A stretch of 64,000 bases of DNA from Apricaphanius iberus (GCA_028564705.1 JAPXFQ010002755.1:1798001-1862000); one strand, 5' to 3'; numbered from the stretch's first letter, positions 57,801 through 61,753 are shown. Notes: a model not told the origin generated them from the letters alone. Numbers and translations: made by a program.

Positions 57801-59500
57801 CCATTCTTATGTACTGTATCAGTATTGGTTACAGTTAACAGATACCATAAACAGATACGTAAAATGTGGAAATTCTTCAATAATTTAACAGAAAAGTTTA
57901 ATTTTTCAATTGAAATTTTAGCTTTGTGGTCATTGCTATTGATATATATATCTAATTCACCACAATTTGTAGTAACAAGCAGAGAAGAAAAAAAATACCG
58001 TCTTCCAATTCATTGCATTTTTTTTATGGTAGAAGTATCAGCATTGGTACTTGGTTTCGACAAGAACTCAAATCCAAGTACTGGTATCATATGGGTTTGA
58101 AAAAAGTGCTATTTTTGCATCCCTTGTCATCACTGTTCTGAAATCTGTCTGATTATAAGACATAAAGTATTGATATTAGGGATGCAACGATACCACTTTT
58201 TTCAAACCCATACGATGCCGACACTTGGATTTGTGTACTTGCTGATACCAAGTACCAATGCTGATATGTCTACCACAAAAAAAAATATGCAATGGATTGG
58301 AAGACAGGTTTTATTTTGTTCTCTGCTTGTTACAACAAACTATGGTGAATTAAATTATAAAAATATTAATAACAATGACCACAAAACTAAAATTTCAAGT
58401 GAAAAATTAAAATGTCCTGTAAAATGATTGCAGAGTTTCCATATTTTAAGTATCGCTACATGTATCGGTTGACTGTAACTAATACTGAACACCAAATGAT
58501 GATGAATTAGAAAAAAATAACTACAAAATTAACATTTCAAGAGTAAATAAAAAAATTCTGTGAAATTATTACAGTTTCCACATGTTATGTATCGGTTCAG
58601 GGTGTCGGTCGGACGAGTACATTAAAAGGATGTCACCCTAATATCAGTATCGGTACATCCCTTATTAATATGATGGACATCAAATATATTCCCACCCGGT
58701 GGGGTAAAATATCCCCTCCCAATGGTTACATTGTGCCATTATTAGTGCTGAAGTAGTTAGTAGTAGTTGCTTAGTTACTGAAGTGGCGAGGTGCTTCTCC
58801 TACCTGTCGTAATACTCTGAACCCTCCTCCAGACCAGGCAAAACACCAGTCAATAAGCCCTGCAGGCCTGGTTTTAGTGTCTTTCCCAGAGGCAGATAGT
58901 AAGTTTCATAGAGCCCCAGCAGCACAGGCTTCACAGACATAGCAGCATTGGAGAGTAGCGGGAAGAGTCCCGAGCTGCCATGACAACAATCAAACAGAAG
59001 TGATGTAAAAAAGAAAAACAAAAGGAAATATAAGGTCATATTTTCATAAAAATCCACAGACAGGTTAGCAGAGGTGCTTCTGATTGGGACTGATTTACCT
59101 GTAGAGAAAGAGGTCTTTGGCCAGCCTCTTGGGCCCAATGATCTTGAAAATGATCTCATAGGTCTCCAAGGCCTTCCGGTGCACCCCGCTGGGCAGGGCG
59201 GGGTGGAGGCACTGGGCCAGCCGTTTGCCTATCGTCAGCTTCTTAGGGACAACCTGGTACTTCGCATTATTCTGCAAAACCTGCGGAAAAAATAAACAAA
59301 ACTACATTAATCCGTGGAGTTGTTTAAAGAGAAACAATCAATGGGGTTTGGCTCATTCCAACCTTGTTGAGCTTGCCCAGTGCCGAGATGAGGTCGGCCC
59401 ACTCGCTGGAGTACTCAAAGTTCTTGAGGGCTTTGTCCACGGCTGCAACATAGTTCCTGTATTTCGAGTCACCGAGTAGCTCCACTTCCTCTGCATTCAT
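13010..59500 (-). CDS. dop1a: dop1a, complete Dopey-family gene (36 coding exons)
   Basis: Thirty-six exons join without a frame break from the ATG at 59500 to the TGA at 13010-13012. They give 7,398 bp, or 2,465 residues plus stop, which matches the length I remember for human DOP1A. Every intron starts GT and ends AG, and the phases agree at all 35 junctions. DOP1/Dopey proteins are large peripheral membrane proteins of Golgi and endosomes. They work with MON2 and a P4-type flippase (Neo1 in yeast, ATP9A in animals) in endosome-to-Golgi retrieval. Exons 1-7 encode the conserved Dopey N-terminal domain (about residues 1-310). Exons 13 and 18 hold variable acidic, serine-rich and lysine-rich stretches. 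Exons 19-36 are strongly conserved helical blocks ending [15 protein letters not shown]. The dop1a rather than dop1b choice rests on remembered similarity and on snap91 next door. Introns range from 72 bp to 6.3 kb, and the large ones are mostly transposon DNA. The promoter is not identified. Confidence 0.95.
13392..13521 (-). CDS. dop1a: dop1a exon 35
   Basis: Residues 2320-2363, with [20 protein letters not shown] and [17 protein letters not shown]. Acceptor GTTCCAG, donor GTATCT, ends in phase 0. Confidence 0.95.
14376..14645. repeat. Possible DNA-transposon-derived repeat in dop1a intron 34
   Basis: GC-richer DNA than its surroundings with repeated CCGTCAAAGCAA units (about 14464 and 14480) and CGCAACGACGGACG near 14510. 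It resembles short repeated elements seen in fish introns, but I cannot assign a family. Confidence 0.25.
15086..15740. mobile_element. hAT-like MITE (GTGCCGGTACACC ends) in dop1a intron 34
   Basis: The left end GTGTGCCGGTACACC is inverted at the right end as GGTGTACCGGCACATCCCTA, giving paired termini about 655 bp apart. No transposase is visible. The flanking octamers match only poorly, so the target duplication has decayed or the ends are a few bases off. An ORF at 15222-15449 inside it resembles nothing. Confidence 0.55.
15900..16064 (-). CDS. dop1a: dop1a exon 34
   Basis: Residues 2265-2320, with [40 protein letters not shown] and [12 protein letters not shown]. Acceptor TTTCTAG, donor GTCAGT, ends in phase 2. 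Confidence 0.95.
16670..17060 (+). mobile_element. LINE reverse-transcriptase fragment (L2/Rex/CR1-like) in dop1a intron 33
   Basis: Across shifting frames the DNA encodes [20 protein letters not shown], then [16 protein letters not shown], then [20 protein letters not shown]. The RGVPQGS motif and the order identify the palm region of a non-LTR reverse transcriptase. Frameshifts and stops make it a pseudogene. Confidence 0.7.
17108..17197. repeat. 90-bp symmetric hairpin in dop1a intron 33
   Basis: Three inverted blocks pair around a 10-base loop (17148-17157): GGATAATGCCC with GGGCATTATCC (perfect 11), AGGTGTC with GACACCT (perfect 7), and CAGAAAATAATG with CATTATTATCTG (11 of 12). The unpaired gaps are 4 and 6 bases on both sides, so the arms stay in register. 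It could be a hairpin MITE, part of a larger element (CCATGGT motifs occur near 17208 and 17507), or a transcribed hairpin. Confidence 0.75.
18146..18201 (-). CDS. dop1a: dop1a exon 33
   Basis: A 56-bp exon, residues 2247-2265, with [18 protein letters not shown]. Acceptor TTAAAG. The donor GTTTTT lacks a purine at +3 and G at +5, so it is the weakest in the gene. Ends in phase 2. Confidence 0.92.
18295..18431 (-). CDS. dop1a: dop1a exon 32
   Basis: Residues 2201-2246, with [20 protein letters not shown] and [20 protein letters not shown]. Acceptor TGTTTAG, donor GTAACT, ends in phase 0. Confidence 0.95.
18653..18805 (-). CDS. dop1a: dop1a exon 31
   Basis: Residues 2150-2201, with [20 protein letters not shown] and [11 protein letters not shown]. 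Acceptor TTTTAG, donor GTGAAC, ends in phase 1. Confidence 0.95.
18978..19039 (-). CDS. dop1a: dop1a exon 30
   Basis: A 62-bp exon, residues 2129-2150, reading [20 protein letters not shown] then M. Acceptor TTTCTAG, donor GTAAGC, ends in phase 1. Confidence 0.93.
19910..20059 (-). CDS. dop1a: dop1a exon 29
   Basis: Residues 2079-2129, with [20 protein letters not shown] and [16 protein letters not shown]. Acceptor GTTGCAG, donor GTAAGC, ends in phase 2. Confidence 0.94.
21206..21315 (-). CDS. dop1a: dop1a exon 28
   Basis: Residues 2043-2079, with [20 protein letters not shown] and [13 protein letters not shown]. Acceptor TGTTAG, donor GTGTGC, ends in phase 2. Confidence 0.94.
21811..21890 (-). 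CDS. dop1a: dop1a exon 27
   Basis: An 80-bp exon, residues 2016-2042, with [17 protein letters not shown]. Acceptor TTTGTAG, donor GTAAAC, ends in phase 0. Confidence 0.93.
22008..24608 (+). mobile_element. Degenerate Tc1-like element (outer) in dop1a intron 26
   Basis: The ends read CAGTGGGGCAAAAAAAAGTA (left) and, inverted, CAGTGGGGCAAAAACGTATT (right, at 24608), with TA at 24609-24610 and a mutated TG at 22006-22007. Both match a common fish Tc1 family. Transposase remains include [29 protein letters not shown] and [14 protein letters not shown], with stops throughout and the N-terminal half deleted. Without the nested element the copy is about 1.13 kb, so it is dead. Confidence 0.85.
22912..24380 (+). 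mobile_element. Second Tc1-like element nested in the first
   Basis: Inverted repeats of roughly 200 bp begin CAGACGTGGACAAAATTTTT at 22912 and end at 24380, flanked by TA at 22910-22911 and 24381-24382. Long repeats of this kind carry internal direct repeats in Tc1 elements of the IR/DR type. The transposase remnant reads [20 protein letters not shown] then [18 protein letters not shown], followed by a stop at about 23432. A deletion then joins it to [14 protein letters not shown]. Several further stops make it non-functional. It sits at the 3' end of the outer element's transposase remnant. Confidence 0.85.
24778..24922 (-). CDS. dop1a: dop1a exon 26
   Basis: Residues 1968-2016, with [20 protein letters not shown] and [17 protein letters not shown]. 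Acceptor ATTTAG, donor GTACGT, ends in phase 1. The nested Tc1 elements lie in the next intron. Confidence 0.94.
25230..25375 (+). mobile_element. Tc1-like 3'-end relic in dop1a intron 25
   Basis: A short block reading AAAGGTGGTTCTATAAAATG and GGGTGAATACAAATGGACG matches the region just after the transposase in the fish Tc1 family also seen at 7015-9850, 28655-31345 and 39745-40490. Only this piece is recognisable. Confidence 0.45.
26034..26404. mobile_element. Insertion flanked by a 24-bp direct repeat, with Tc1-like relic
   Basis: A perfect 24-bp sequence beginning GTGGCGCTGTTGAG occurs at 26034-26057 and 26381-26404. Between the copies lie an AT microsatellite (26051-26090), an ACAT run, and a block starting CAGACCAAACGTTCAGAAAC that matches a fish Tc1-like family. 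That block ends in CTCTGCGGTTCAGCTCACCC. A Tc1 insertion alone would leave only TA, so the long duplication needs another explanation. Confidence 0.65.
26051..26104. repeat. (AT)n and (ACAT)n microsatellite
   Basis: About 40 bases of alternating A and T, then three to four ACAT units, in dop1a intron 25. Confidence 0.9.
26742..26808 (-). CDS. dop1a: dop1a exon 25
   Basis: A 67-bp exon, residues 1945-1967, with [20 protein letters not shown]. Acceptor TCACCAG, donor GTAATT, ends in phase 0. Confidence 0.93.
26985..27089 (-). CDS. dop1a: dop1a exon 24
   Basis: Residues 1910-1945, with [20 protein letters not shown] and [11 protein letters not shown]. Acceptor TCCCAG, donor GTTGGT, ends in phase 2. 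Confidence 0.93.
27169..27224 (-). CDS. dop1a: dop1a exon 23
   Basis: A 56-bp exon, residues 1892-1910, reading [19 protein letters not shown]. Acceptor TCTTCAG, donor GTTGGT, ends in phase 2. Confidence 0.92.
27455..27550. repeat. hAT-like MITE end (GGGCGGTATACCGG)
   Basis: CCTGGGCGGTATACCGGTTC at 27455 with a partial inverted ACTATACCGGTG at 27525 resembles the terminus of a short fish hAT element. Only a small part remains, in dop1a intron 22. Confidence 0.4.
27730..27864 (-). CDS. dop1a: dop1a exon 22
   Basis: Residues 1847-1891, with [20 protein letters not shown] and [12 protein letters not shown]. Acceptor TTTTAG, donor GTTGGT, phase 0 at both ends. Confidence 0.95.
28046..28171 (-). 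CDS. dop1a: dop1a exon 21
   Basis: Residues 1805-1846, with [20 protein letters not shown] and [12 protein letters not shown]. Acceptor CCACAG, donor GTAACC, phase 0 at both ends. Confidence 0.94.
28389..28571 (-). CDS. dop1a: dop1a exon 20
   Basis: Residues 1744-1804, with [32 protein letters not shown] and an alanine-rich linker. Acceptor TCTTCAG, donor GTCTGT, phase 0 at both ends. Confidence 0.94.
28655..31345 (-). mobile_element. Tc1-like relic carrying later insertions (dop1a intron 19)
   Basis: Both ends match one fish Tc1 family: left TTTATGTGACAGACCAGCAC (28732-28751), right GTGAAAAAGCTGAGAGGGTG near 31314. Interior blocks at 28790-28985 and 30420-30900 follow the consensus in order in the antisense direction. 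The interruption contains a low-complexity LINE/SINE-like piece (about 29010-29130) and a complete hAT remnant (29477-30381). A reversed dispersed repeat lies near 30950-31010. No transposase frame survives. Confidence 0.6.
29477..30381 (+). mobile_element. hAT element remnant with BED zinc-finger exon
   Basis: A perfect 8-bp target duplication ACATTACA flanks it (29469-29476 and 30382-30389). The ends pair imperfectly (GCTGCGACATCGA with AGGGATGCAACAGTCGG). The ORF at 29660-29776 begins [20 protein letters not shown] and continues [17 protein letters not shown]. That is the CxxC half of a BED zinc finger, the DNA-binding domain at the N-terminus of hAT transposases. A stop ends it, and QHLKRKH, the histidine half, follows in another frame. 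No catalytic domain is present, so the 905-bp copy is internally deleted and non-autonomous. Confidence 0.75.
31453..31564 (-). CDS. dop1a: dop1a exon 19
   Basis: Residues 1706-1743, with [20 protein letters not shown] and [13 protein letters not shown]. Acceptor CCTGCAG, donor GTGAGG, ends in phase 0. Confidence 0.94.
31731..33843 (-). CDS. dop1a: dop1a exon 18 (large central exon)
   Basis: This 2,113-bp exon supplies residues 1002-1706, over a quarter of the protein. In order it has a [10 protein letters not shown] block, about 200 acidic and Ser-rich residues, a lysine-rich tract ([15 protein letters not shown]), then the conserved [20 protein letters not shown] core. After that come the long helical blocks [60 protein letters not shown] and [21 protein letters not shown] glycine-rich run near residue 1600 (plus-strand 32030-32100) looks longer than in human DOP1A as I remember it. 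Acceptor CTTTAG, donor GTAAGA, ends in phase 2. Confidence 0.95.
33935..34200 (-). CDS. dop1a: dop1a exon 17
   Basis: Residues 913-1002, with [20 protein letters not shown] and [20 protein letters not shown]. The end is variable (RDSGFSD). Acceptor CCCTCAG, donor GTGAGC, ends in phase 1. Confidence 0.93.
34323..34423 (-). CDS. dop1a: dop1a exon 16
   Basis: Residues 880-913, with [20 protein letters not shown] and FCRTFDR. Acceptor ATTTCAG, donor GTTGGT, ends in phase 2. Confidence 0.94.
34920..35072 (-). CDS. dop1a: dop1a exon 15
   Basis: Residues 829-879, with [20 protein letters not shown] and [14 protein letters not shown]. Acceptor TTGCTCAG, donor GTCAGC, phase 0 at both ends. Confidence 0.94.
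35152..35435 (-). CDS. dop1a: dop1a exon 14
   Basis: Residues 734-828, with [36 protein letters not shown] and [20 protein letters not shown]. Acceptor CTGTACAG, donor GTAGAT, ends in phase 0. Confidence 0.92.
35508..36003 (-). CDS. dop1a: dop1a exon 13
   Basis: Residues 569-734. An acidic variable start ([20 protein letters not shown]) leads to the conserved [15 protein letters not shown] block. Acceptor CTGAAG, donor GTAAGT, ends in phase 1. Translation of the following 72-bp intron stays open in frame, so the boundary rests on splice signals and on family similarity. Confidence 0.9.
36505..36590 (+). repeat. tRNA-like SINE head
   Basis: The stretch contains TTGGCAAACTGGTTAAC, similar to a Pol III A box, and 30 bases later GTGGTTCGGATCCCG, similar to a B box (GGTTCRANNCC). 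It looks like a tRNA-derived SINE head or a decayed tRNA pseudogene. It cannot fold into a convincing acceptor stem, so it is not called a functional tRNA. Confidence 0.4.
37172..37262 (-). repeat. tRNA-like SINE head, minus strand
   Basis: On the minus strand the sequence starts GGTGCCCTGGCTAGCTGGCA (A-box-like). It later has CAGTGGATCGAATCCCGTC, a good B box with one mismatch. Spacing resembles a leucine- or serine-type tRNA with a long variable arm. The downstream DNA does not pair with the 5' end as a tRNA should, so a tRNA-derived SINE or pseudogene is likelier. Confidence 0.4.
37450..38235 (+). mobile_element. L2/Maui-type LINE reverse-transcriptase fragment in dop1a intron 12
   Basis: The block encodes [20 protein letters not shown], then [20 protein letters not shown], then [14 protein letters not shown], with stops and frameshifts. 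[12 protein letters not shown] and the downstream Y-D-D region (here degraded, near 37740) are reverse-transcriptase motifs. The order matches the L2/Maui LINE of fish. It is inactive. Confidence 0.75.
39312..39551 (-). CDS. dop1a: dop1a exon 12
   Basis: Residues 489-568, with [20 protein letters not shown] and [15 protein letters not shown]. The end is a variable Ser/Pro-rich stretch. Acceptor TTTCTAG, donor GTACGC, phase 0 at both ends. Confidence 0.94.
39745..40490 (+). mobile_element. Tc1-like relic in dop1a intron 11
   Basis: The right end contains GTGTTGGTCTATGATAAAAT then CCCAAAGAAATAC. The left end has the matching inverted remnant GAGACCAAGACAAAGTAGCC. In between, 40130-40215 encodes [20 protein letters not shown] then TENLQKD, a decayed form of the Tc1 [15 protein letters not shown] motif around the catalytic Glu. 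Internal deletion and missense changes make it dead. Confidence 0.6.
40545..40873. mobile_element. hAT-Charlie-type MITE in dop1a intron 11
   Basis: The right end, read inward, is CAGGGGTGTCAAACTCATTT. The left end keeps TCAAACTCAAGGCCTGGGGG. This pair with GGCCCACC and GGCCCTTT motifs inside is a very common hAT MITE of fishes. The left outermost bases are lost and no target duplication is clear. Confidence 0.65.
43850..44350 (+). mobile_element. L2-type LINE 3' end in dop1a intron 11
   Basis: The block begins with the terminal reverse-transcriptase region (ACACTGGCTACCTGCAGCTC, equivalent to the HWLPV..RIDFK block) and [20 protein letters not shown] in a decayed frame. It ends with ATGTGCCATACAAATAAAAT then TGCCTTGCC. 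The CCTTG-type tail is the standard 3' end of fish L2-like LINEs. Confidence 0.7.
45807..45924 (-). CDS. dop1a: dop1a exon 11
   Basis: Residues 449-488, ending [17 protein letters not shown]. Acceptor TTTCAG, donor GTGAGA, ends in phase 0. It is followed by the gene's largest intron, 6.3 kb. Confidence 0.93.
46040..46159 (-). CDS. dop1a: dop1a exon 10
   Basis: Residues 409-449, with [20 protein letters not shown] and [14 protein letters not shown]. Acceptor CCTCCAG, donor GTTGGT, ends in phase 2. Confidence 0.94.
46444..46564 (-). CDS. dop1a: dop1a exon 9
   Basis: Residues 369-409, with [20 protein letters not shown]. Acceptor CTCTAG, donor GTGAGT, ends in phase 2. Confidence 0.94.
46657..46771 (-). 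CDS. dop1a: dop1a exon 8
   Basis: Residues 331-369, with [20 protein letters not shown] then LLDKPELG. Acceptor TTCTTAG, donor GTAACC, ends in phase 1. Confidence 0.94.
46993..49132. mobile_element. Unidentified 2.1-kb insertion with pogo/Tc1-like ends (dop1a intron 7)
   Basis: The left end reads ACTGCCTCATTTTCCAGACT then TTAAAGCGCACC. The right end, inverted, reads ACTGTATTTTCCCTTTTATA then AGCTGC. They pair imperfectly over about 27 bp and resemble fish pogo-like MITE ends (TTTTCC..CTATAAGGCGCACC). The interior shows no transposase. It includes an ORF at 47423-47674 (83 residues; [20 protein letters not shown]) that I cannot assign, CpG-richer DNA at 47460-48060, and AATAAA at 48804. It may be a composite, for example a MITE carrying another insertion. 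Confidence 0.45.
49775..49884 (-). CDS. dop1a: dop1a exon 7
   Basis: Residues 294-330, including [20 protein letters not shown] and NFSKDMLVQ. This is about the end of the Dopey N-terminal domain. Acceptor TTTAAAG, donor GTGAGG, ends in phase 0. Confidence 0.95.
50018..50785. mobile_element. hAT MITE (GGGGTGCCCAA ends) in dop1a intron 6
   Basis: The ends are TAGGAGTGCCCAAAGTGGGG at 50018 and, inverted, CAGGGGTGCCCAACCTTTTT at 50785. The 8-bp flanks TTTTAATA and TTTTAATG match at 7 of 8 positions, as expected for an aged hAT target duplication. GGCCC-rich motifs lie inside both ends. No transposase. Confidence 0.75.
51401..52016. repeat. 566-bp G tract flanked by a perfect 25-bp direct repeat
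   Basis: Positions 51426-51991 are almost only G, with scattered single T and three or four A bases and no C. Both sides carry the same 25 bases, starting GGGCTCAGATTTTATATC and ending in seven T (51401-51425 and 51992-52016). The sequence resumes normally after the second copy. Removing the tract plus one copy restores a continuous intron 6. Three overlapping glycine-rich ORFs in this tract are not genes. Confidence 0.9.
52317..52811. mobile_element. hAT-like MITE (TAGGGCTGTCAAA ends) in dop1a intron 6
   Basis: The left end is TAGGGCTATCAAAATTACCC and the right end, inverted, is TAGGGCTGTCAAACAAATTT. Flanking octamers match at 6 of 8. GTTAACACATTAACC and GTTAATTGTGATTAATTCAC are subterminal. 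No transposase. Confidence 0.6.
53490..53764. mobile_element. hAT MITE (GGGATGCACCGAT family) in dop1a intron 6
   Basis: The termini are TCAGGATGCACCGATCC and, inverted, TAGGGATGCACCGATACAAT. Flanking octamers AAAACAGT and AAAACAGA match at 7 of 8. This 275-bp copy is related by its ends to those at 54617, 57779 and 58177. Confidence 0.75.
53912..54011 (-). CDS. dop1a: dop1a exon 6
   Basis: Residues 261-294, reading [20 protein letters not shown] and on to [11 protein letters not shown]. Acceptor TTTCAG, donor GTGAGA, ends in phase 1. Confidence 0.95.
54617..54956. mobile_element. hAT MITE with perfect 8-bp target duplication (dop1a intron 5)
   Basis: CCAATTAC is present on both sides (54609-54616 and 54957-54964). 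The ends are TAGGGATGCACAAACACCAA and, inverted, AAGGGATGCAACGATACCAC. Its sequence is colinear with the 57779-58125 copy, including the CTCTGCTTGTTAC block when reversed. Confidence 0.85.
56012..56110 (-). CDS. dop1a: dop1a exon 5
   Basis: Residues 228-260, including [16 protein letters not shown]. Acceptor TCACTAG, donor GTAAAC, phase 0 at both ends. Confidence 0.95.
56530..56719 (-). CDS. dop1a: dop1a exon 4
   Basis: Residues 164-227, including [20 protein letters not shown] and [20 protein letters not shown]. Acceptor CCTACAG, donor GTACAT, ends in phase 0. Confidence 0.95.
57779..58125. mobile_element. hAT MITE with perfect target duplication (dop1a intron 3, first of an inverted pair)
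   Basis: GTCATCAC flanks it on both sides (57771-57778 and 58126-58133). Ends: TAGGGCTGCACCGATGCCAC and, inverted, AAGGGATGCAAAAATAGCAC. Same family as 54617-54956. Confidence 0.85.
58177..58663. mobile_element. hAT MITE in opposite orientation (dop1a intron 3, second of the pair)
   Basis: Flanks ATTGATAT and ATTAATAT match at 7 of 8. Its first 320 bases are the reverse complement of the 57779-58125 copy with moderate divergence. The remaining part carries extra GTATCGGT-type motifs, so it is a longer variant. Only 51 bp separate the pair. Confidence 0.8.
58804..58974 (-). CDS. dop1a: dop1a exon 3
   Basis: Residues 107-164, including [20 protein letters not shown] and [20 protein letters not shown]. 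Acceptor TGGCAG, donor GTAGGA, ends in phase 2. It is followed by the 2.1-kb intron that carries two inverted hAT MITEs. Confidence 0.95.
59099..59280 (-). CDS. dop1a: dop1a exon 2
   Basis: Residues 47-107 of the Dopey domain, including [20 protein letters not shown]. Acceptor CCGCAG, donor GTAAAT, ends in phase 2. Confidence 0.95.
59363..59500 (-). CDS. dop1a: dop1a exon 1 (start codon)
   Basis: Residues 1-46, beginning [20 protein letters not shown]. The exon ends in phase 0 at donor GTTGGA. The start is chosen because this Met opens the conserved Dopey N-terminus. An in-frame upstream stop was not checked. An AG about 20 bp upstream of the ATG (near 59520) could be the acceptor of a 5' UTR exon. 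Confidence 0.95.
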
Positions 59501-60140
59501 TCTCCTGGCTGGTTTTAACTCTAGTGTAACAACTCAAGCCATTCATACGAACGTTACCCCTGTAACAGAGGAAGCAGTCCGCAGAACAGGACATTTGGAA
59601 AGCAATCAAATGGTTGGGAAACACTGCTGAGATCTGTGAGGTTCTGTGCAGCAACAACTGACACTTCTCAGAAGAGGAAGGGCCAACACACAGAAGTCAG
59701 GAATTAGGTTGATTAAAATCTGATGAAAGTAGCTGGTAATTATTTTTTTTTTTTAAATCACCTCTACATGCTTTGTAAGTGGGAAAACTTCAAAAATCAG
59801 CAGAGTATCAAATACTTGTTATCCCCACTGTGTGTGTATATATAGTTAGAAGTCAGAATATCTGTGGATTTAAACGTGGAGGTTGGTGGAGTGTAGTTAG
59901 GGCAACCCTAACCCTAACATATTGAAACCTGCTGCAGCACATAGCTGTTGATTCATAATCGTCTTCTCTACTCTTCAGAGCCTGAAGCCGTTTGAGCAAA
60001 ACAGGAGCTTATGGGCCTTCTAATGGAGCTGCTACGTCACACAAGCAGTCTGTTTTAGACGCCGATTTAGTGTCTACTACAGATGCATAGAATGCAAAAA
60101 TACTCAGAATTTCATTTTTAACCTGAATTATCTCAATGTA
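59501..60140. other. DNA just upstream of the dop1a start codon
   Basis: No promoter motif or CpG island is evident. A possible 3' splice site near 59520 would make most of this an intron behind a 5' UTR exon located further right. The short AACCCTAACCCTAAC at about 59904 is only two telomere-like units. Confidence 0.4.
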
Positions 60141-61751
60141 CACTACCGTTCAAAAGTTTGGGGTCACATTGAAATGTCCTTATTTTTGAAGGAAAAGCAC
60201 TGTACTTTTCAATGAAGATAACCTTAAACTAGTCTTAACTTTAAAGAAACACGCTATACATTGCTAATGTGGTAAATGACTATTCTAGCTGCAAATGTCT
60301 GGTTTTTGGTGCAATATCTACATAGGTGTATAGAGGCCCATTTCCAGCAACTATCACTCCAGTGTTCTAATGGTACAATGTGTTTGCTCATTGGCTCAGA
60401 AGACTAATTGATGATTAGAAAATCCTTGTGCAATCATGTTCACACATCTGAAAACAGTTTAGCTCGGTACAGAAGCTACAAAACTGACCTTCCTTTGAGC
60501 AGATTGAGTTTCTGGAGCATTTGTGGGGTCAATTAAACGCTCAAAATGGCCAGAAAAAGAGAACATACATCTGAAACTCGACAGTCTATTCTGTTTCTTA
60601 GAAATGAAGGCAATTCCATGCGAGAAATTGCTAAGAAATGGAAGATTTCCTATAACGGTGTGTACTACTCCCTTCAGAGGACAGCACAAACAGGCTCTAA
60701 CCAGAGTAGAAAAAGAAGTGGGAGGCCGCGTTGCACAACTGAGCAAGAAGATAAGTACATTAGAGTCTCTAGTTTGAGAAACAGACGCCTCACAGGTCCC
60801 CAACTGGCATCTTCATTAAATAGTACCCGCAAAACACCAGTGTCAACATCTACAGTGAAGAGGCGGCTGCGGGATTCTGGGCTTCAGGGCAGAGTGGCAA
60901 AGAAAAAGCCATATCTGAGACTGGCCAATAAAAGAAAAAGATTAAGATGGGCAAAAGAACACAGACATTGGACAGAGGAAGACTGGAAAAAAGTGCTGTG
61001 GACGGATGAATCCAAGTTTGAGGTGTTTGGATCACAAAGAAGAACGTTTGTGAGACGCAGAACAACTGAAAAGATGCTGGAAGAATGCCTGACGCCATCT
61101 GTTAAGCATGGTGGAGGTAATGTGATGGTCTGGGGTTGCTTTGGTGCTGGTAAGGTGGGAGATTTGTACAGGGTAAAAGGGATTCTGAATAAGGAAGGCT
61201 ATCACTCCATTTTGCAACGCCATGCCATACCCAGTGGACAGCGCTTGATTGGAGCCAATTTCATCCTACAACAGGACAATGACCCAAAACACACCTCGAA
61301 ATTGTGCAAGAACTATTTAGAGAAGAAGCAGGCAGCTGGTATTCTATCGGTAATGGAGTGGCCAGCGCAGTCACCAGATTTGAACCCCGTTGAGCTGTTG
61401 TGGGAGCAGCTTGACCGTATGGTACGCAAGAAGTGCCCATCCAACCAATCCAAATTGTGGGAGCTGCTTCTAGAAGCGTGGGGTGCAATTTCTCCAGATT
61501 ACCTCAACAAATTAACAGCTAGAATGCCAAAGGTCTGCAATGCTGTAATTGCTGCAAATGGAGGATTCTTTGATGAAAGCAAAGTTTGATGTAAAAACAA
61601 TCTTATTTCAAATAAAAATCATTATTTCTAACCTTGTCAATGTCTTGACTCTATTTTTTATTAATTTCACAACGTATGGTGGTGAATAAGTGTGACTTTT
61701 CATGGAAAACACAAAATTGTTTGGGTGACCCCAAACTTTTGAACGGTAGTG
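60141..61751 (+). mobile_element. Complete Tc1-like transposon with TA target duplication
   Basis: The element is 1,611 bp. Its inverted ends are identical for the outer 27 bases (CACTACCGTTCAAAAGTTTG onward), and TA lies outside both (60139-60140 and 61752-61753). One uninterrupted transposase ORF lies between. Ends, duplication and gene are all intact, so it could be an autonomous or recently active copy. It sits 641 bp upstream of the dop1a start codon. Confidence 0.93.
60546..61589 (+). CDS. Tc1-like transposase, intact
   Basis: This 347-residue protein cuts and pastes its element at TA sites. It begins MARKREHTSETRQSILFLRN. Residues about 1-115 form the paired-like helix-turn-helix DNA-binding domain, with the GRPRCTT hook (about residues 59-65) between its two halves and a basic stretch following (RVAKKKPYLRLANKRKRLRW). 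The catalytic triad is visible: Asp in VLWTDESKFEVFG, Asp in LQQDNDPKHTSK, and Glu in WPAQSPDLNPVELLW. Thirty-eight residues separate the second Asp from the Glu, against 34 in classical Tc1 and Sleeping Beauty. I recall DD38E being described as a Tc1 sibling group named Intruder, but that assignment needs a tree. The glycine-rich box (KHGGGNVMVWGCFGAG) is present. The start is the first Met, and the frame is open to the stop. Confidence 0.95.
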   Translation: MARKREHTSETRQSILFLRNEGNSMREIAKKWKISYNGVYYSLQRTAQTGSNQSRKRSGRPRCTTEQEDKYIRVSSLRNRRLTGPQLASSLNSTRKTPVSTSTVKRRLRDSGLQGRVAKKKPYLRLANKRKRLRWAKEHRHWTEEDWKKVLWTDESKFEVFGSQRRTFVRRRTTEKMLEECLTPSVKHGGGNVMVWGCFGAGKVGDLYRVKGILNKEGYHSILQRHAIPSGQRLIGANFILQQDNDPKHTSKLCKNYLEKKQAAGILSVMEWPAQSPDLNPVELLWEQLDRMVRKKCPSNQSKLWELLLEAWGAISPDYLNKLTARMPKVCNAVIAANGGFFDESKV

Positions 61752-61753
61752 TA

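Noticed and set aside
59904..59918. Interstitial telomere repeat (CCCTAA)
   Set aside because: Only about two units are present, which is expected by chance at this scale.
60459..61488. Minus-strand ORFs within the Tc1 element
   Set aside because: They are shadows of the plus-strand transposase frame, which carries all the catalytic motifs.
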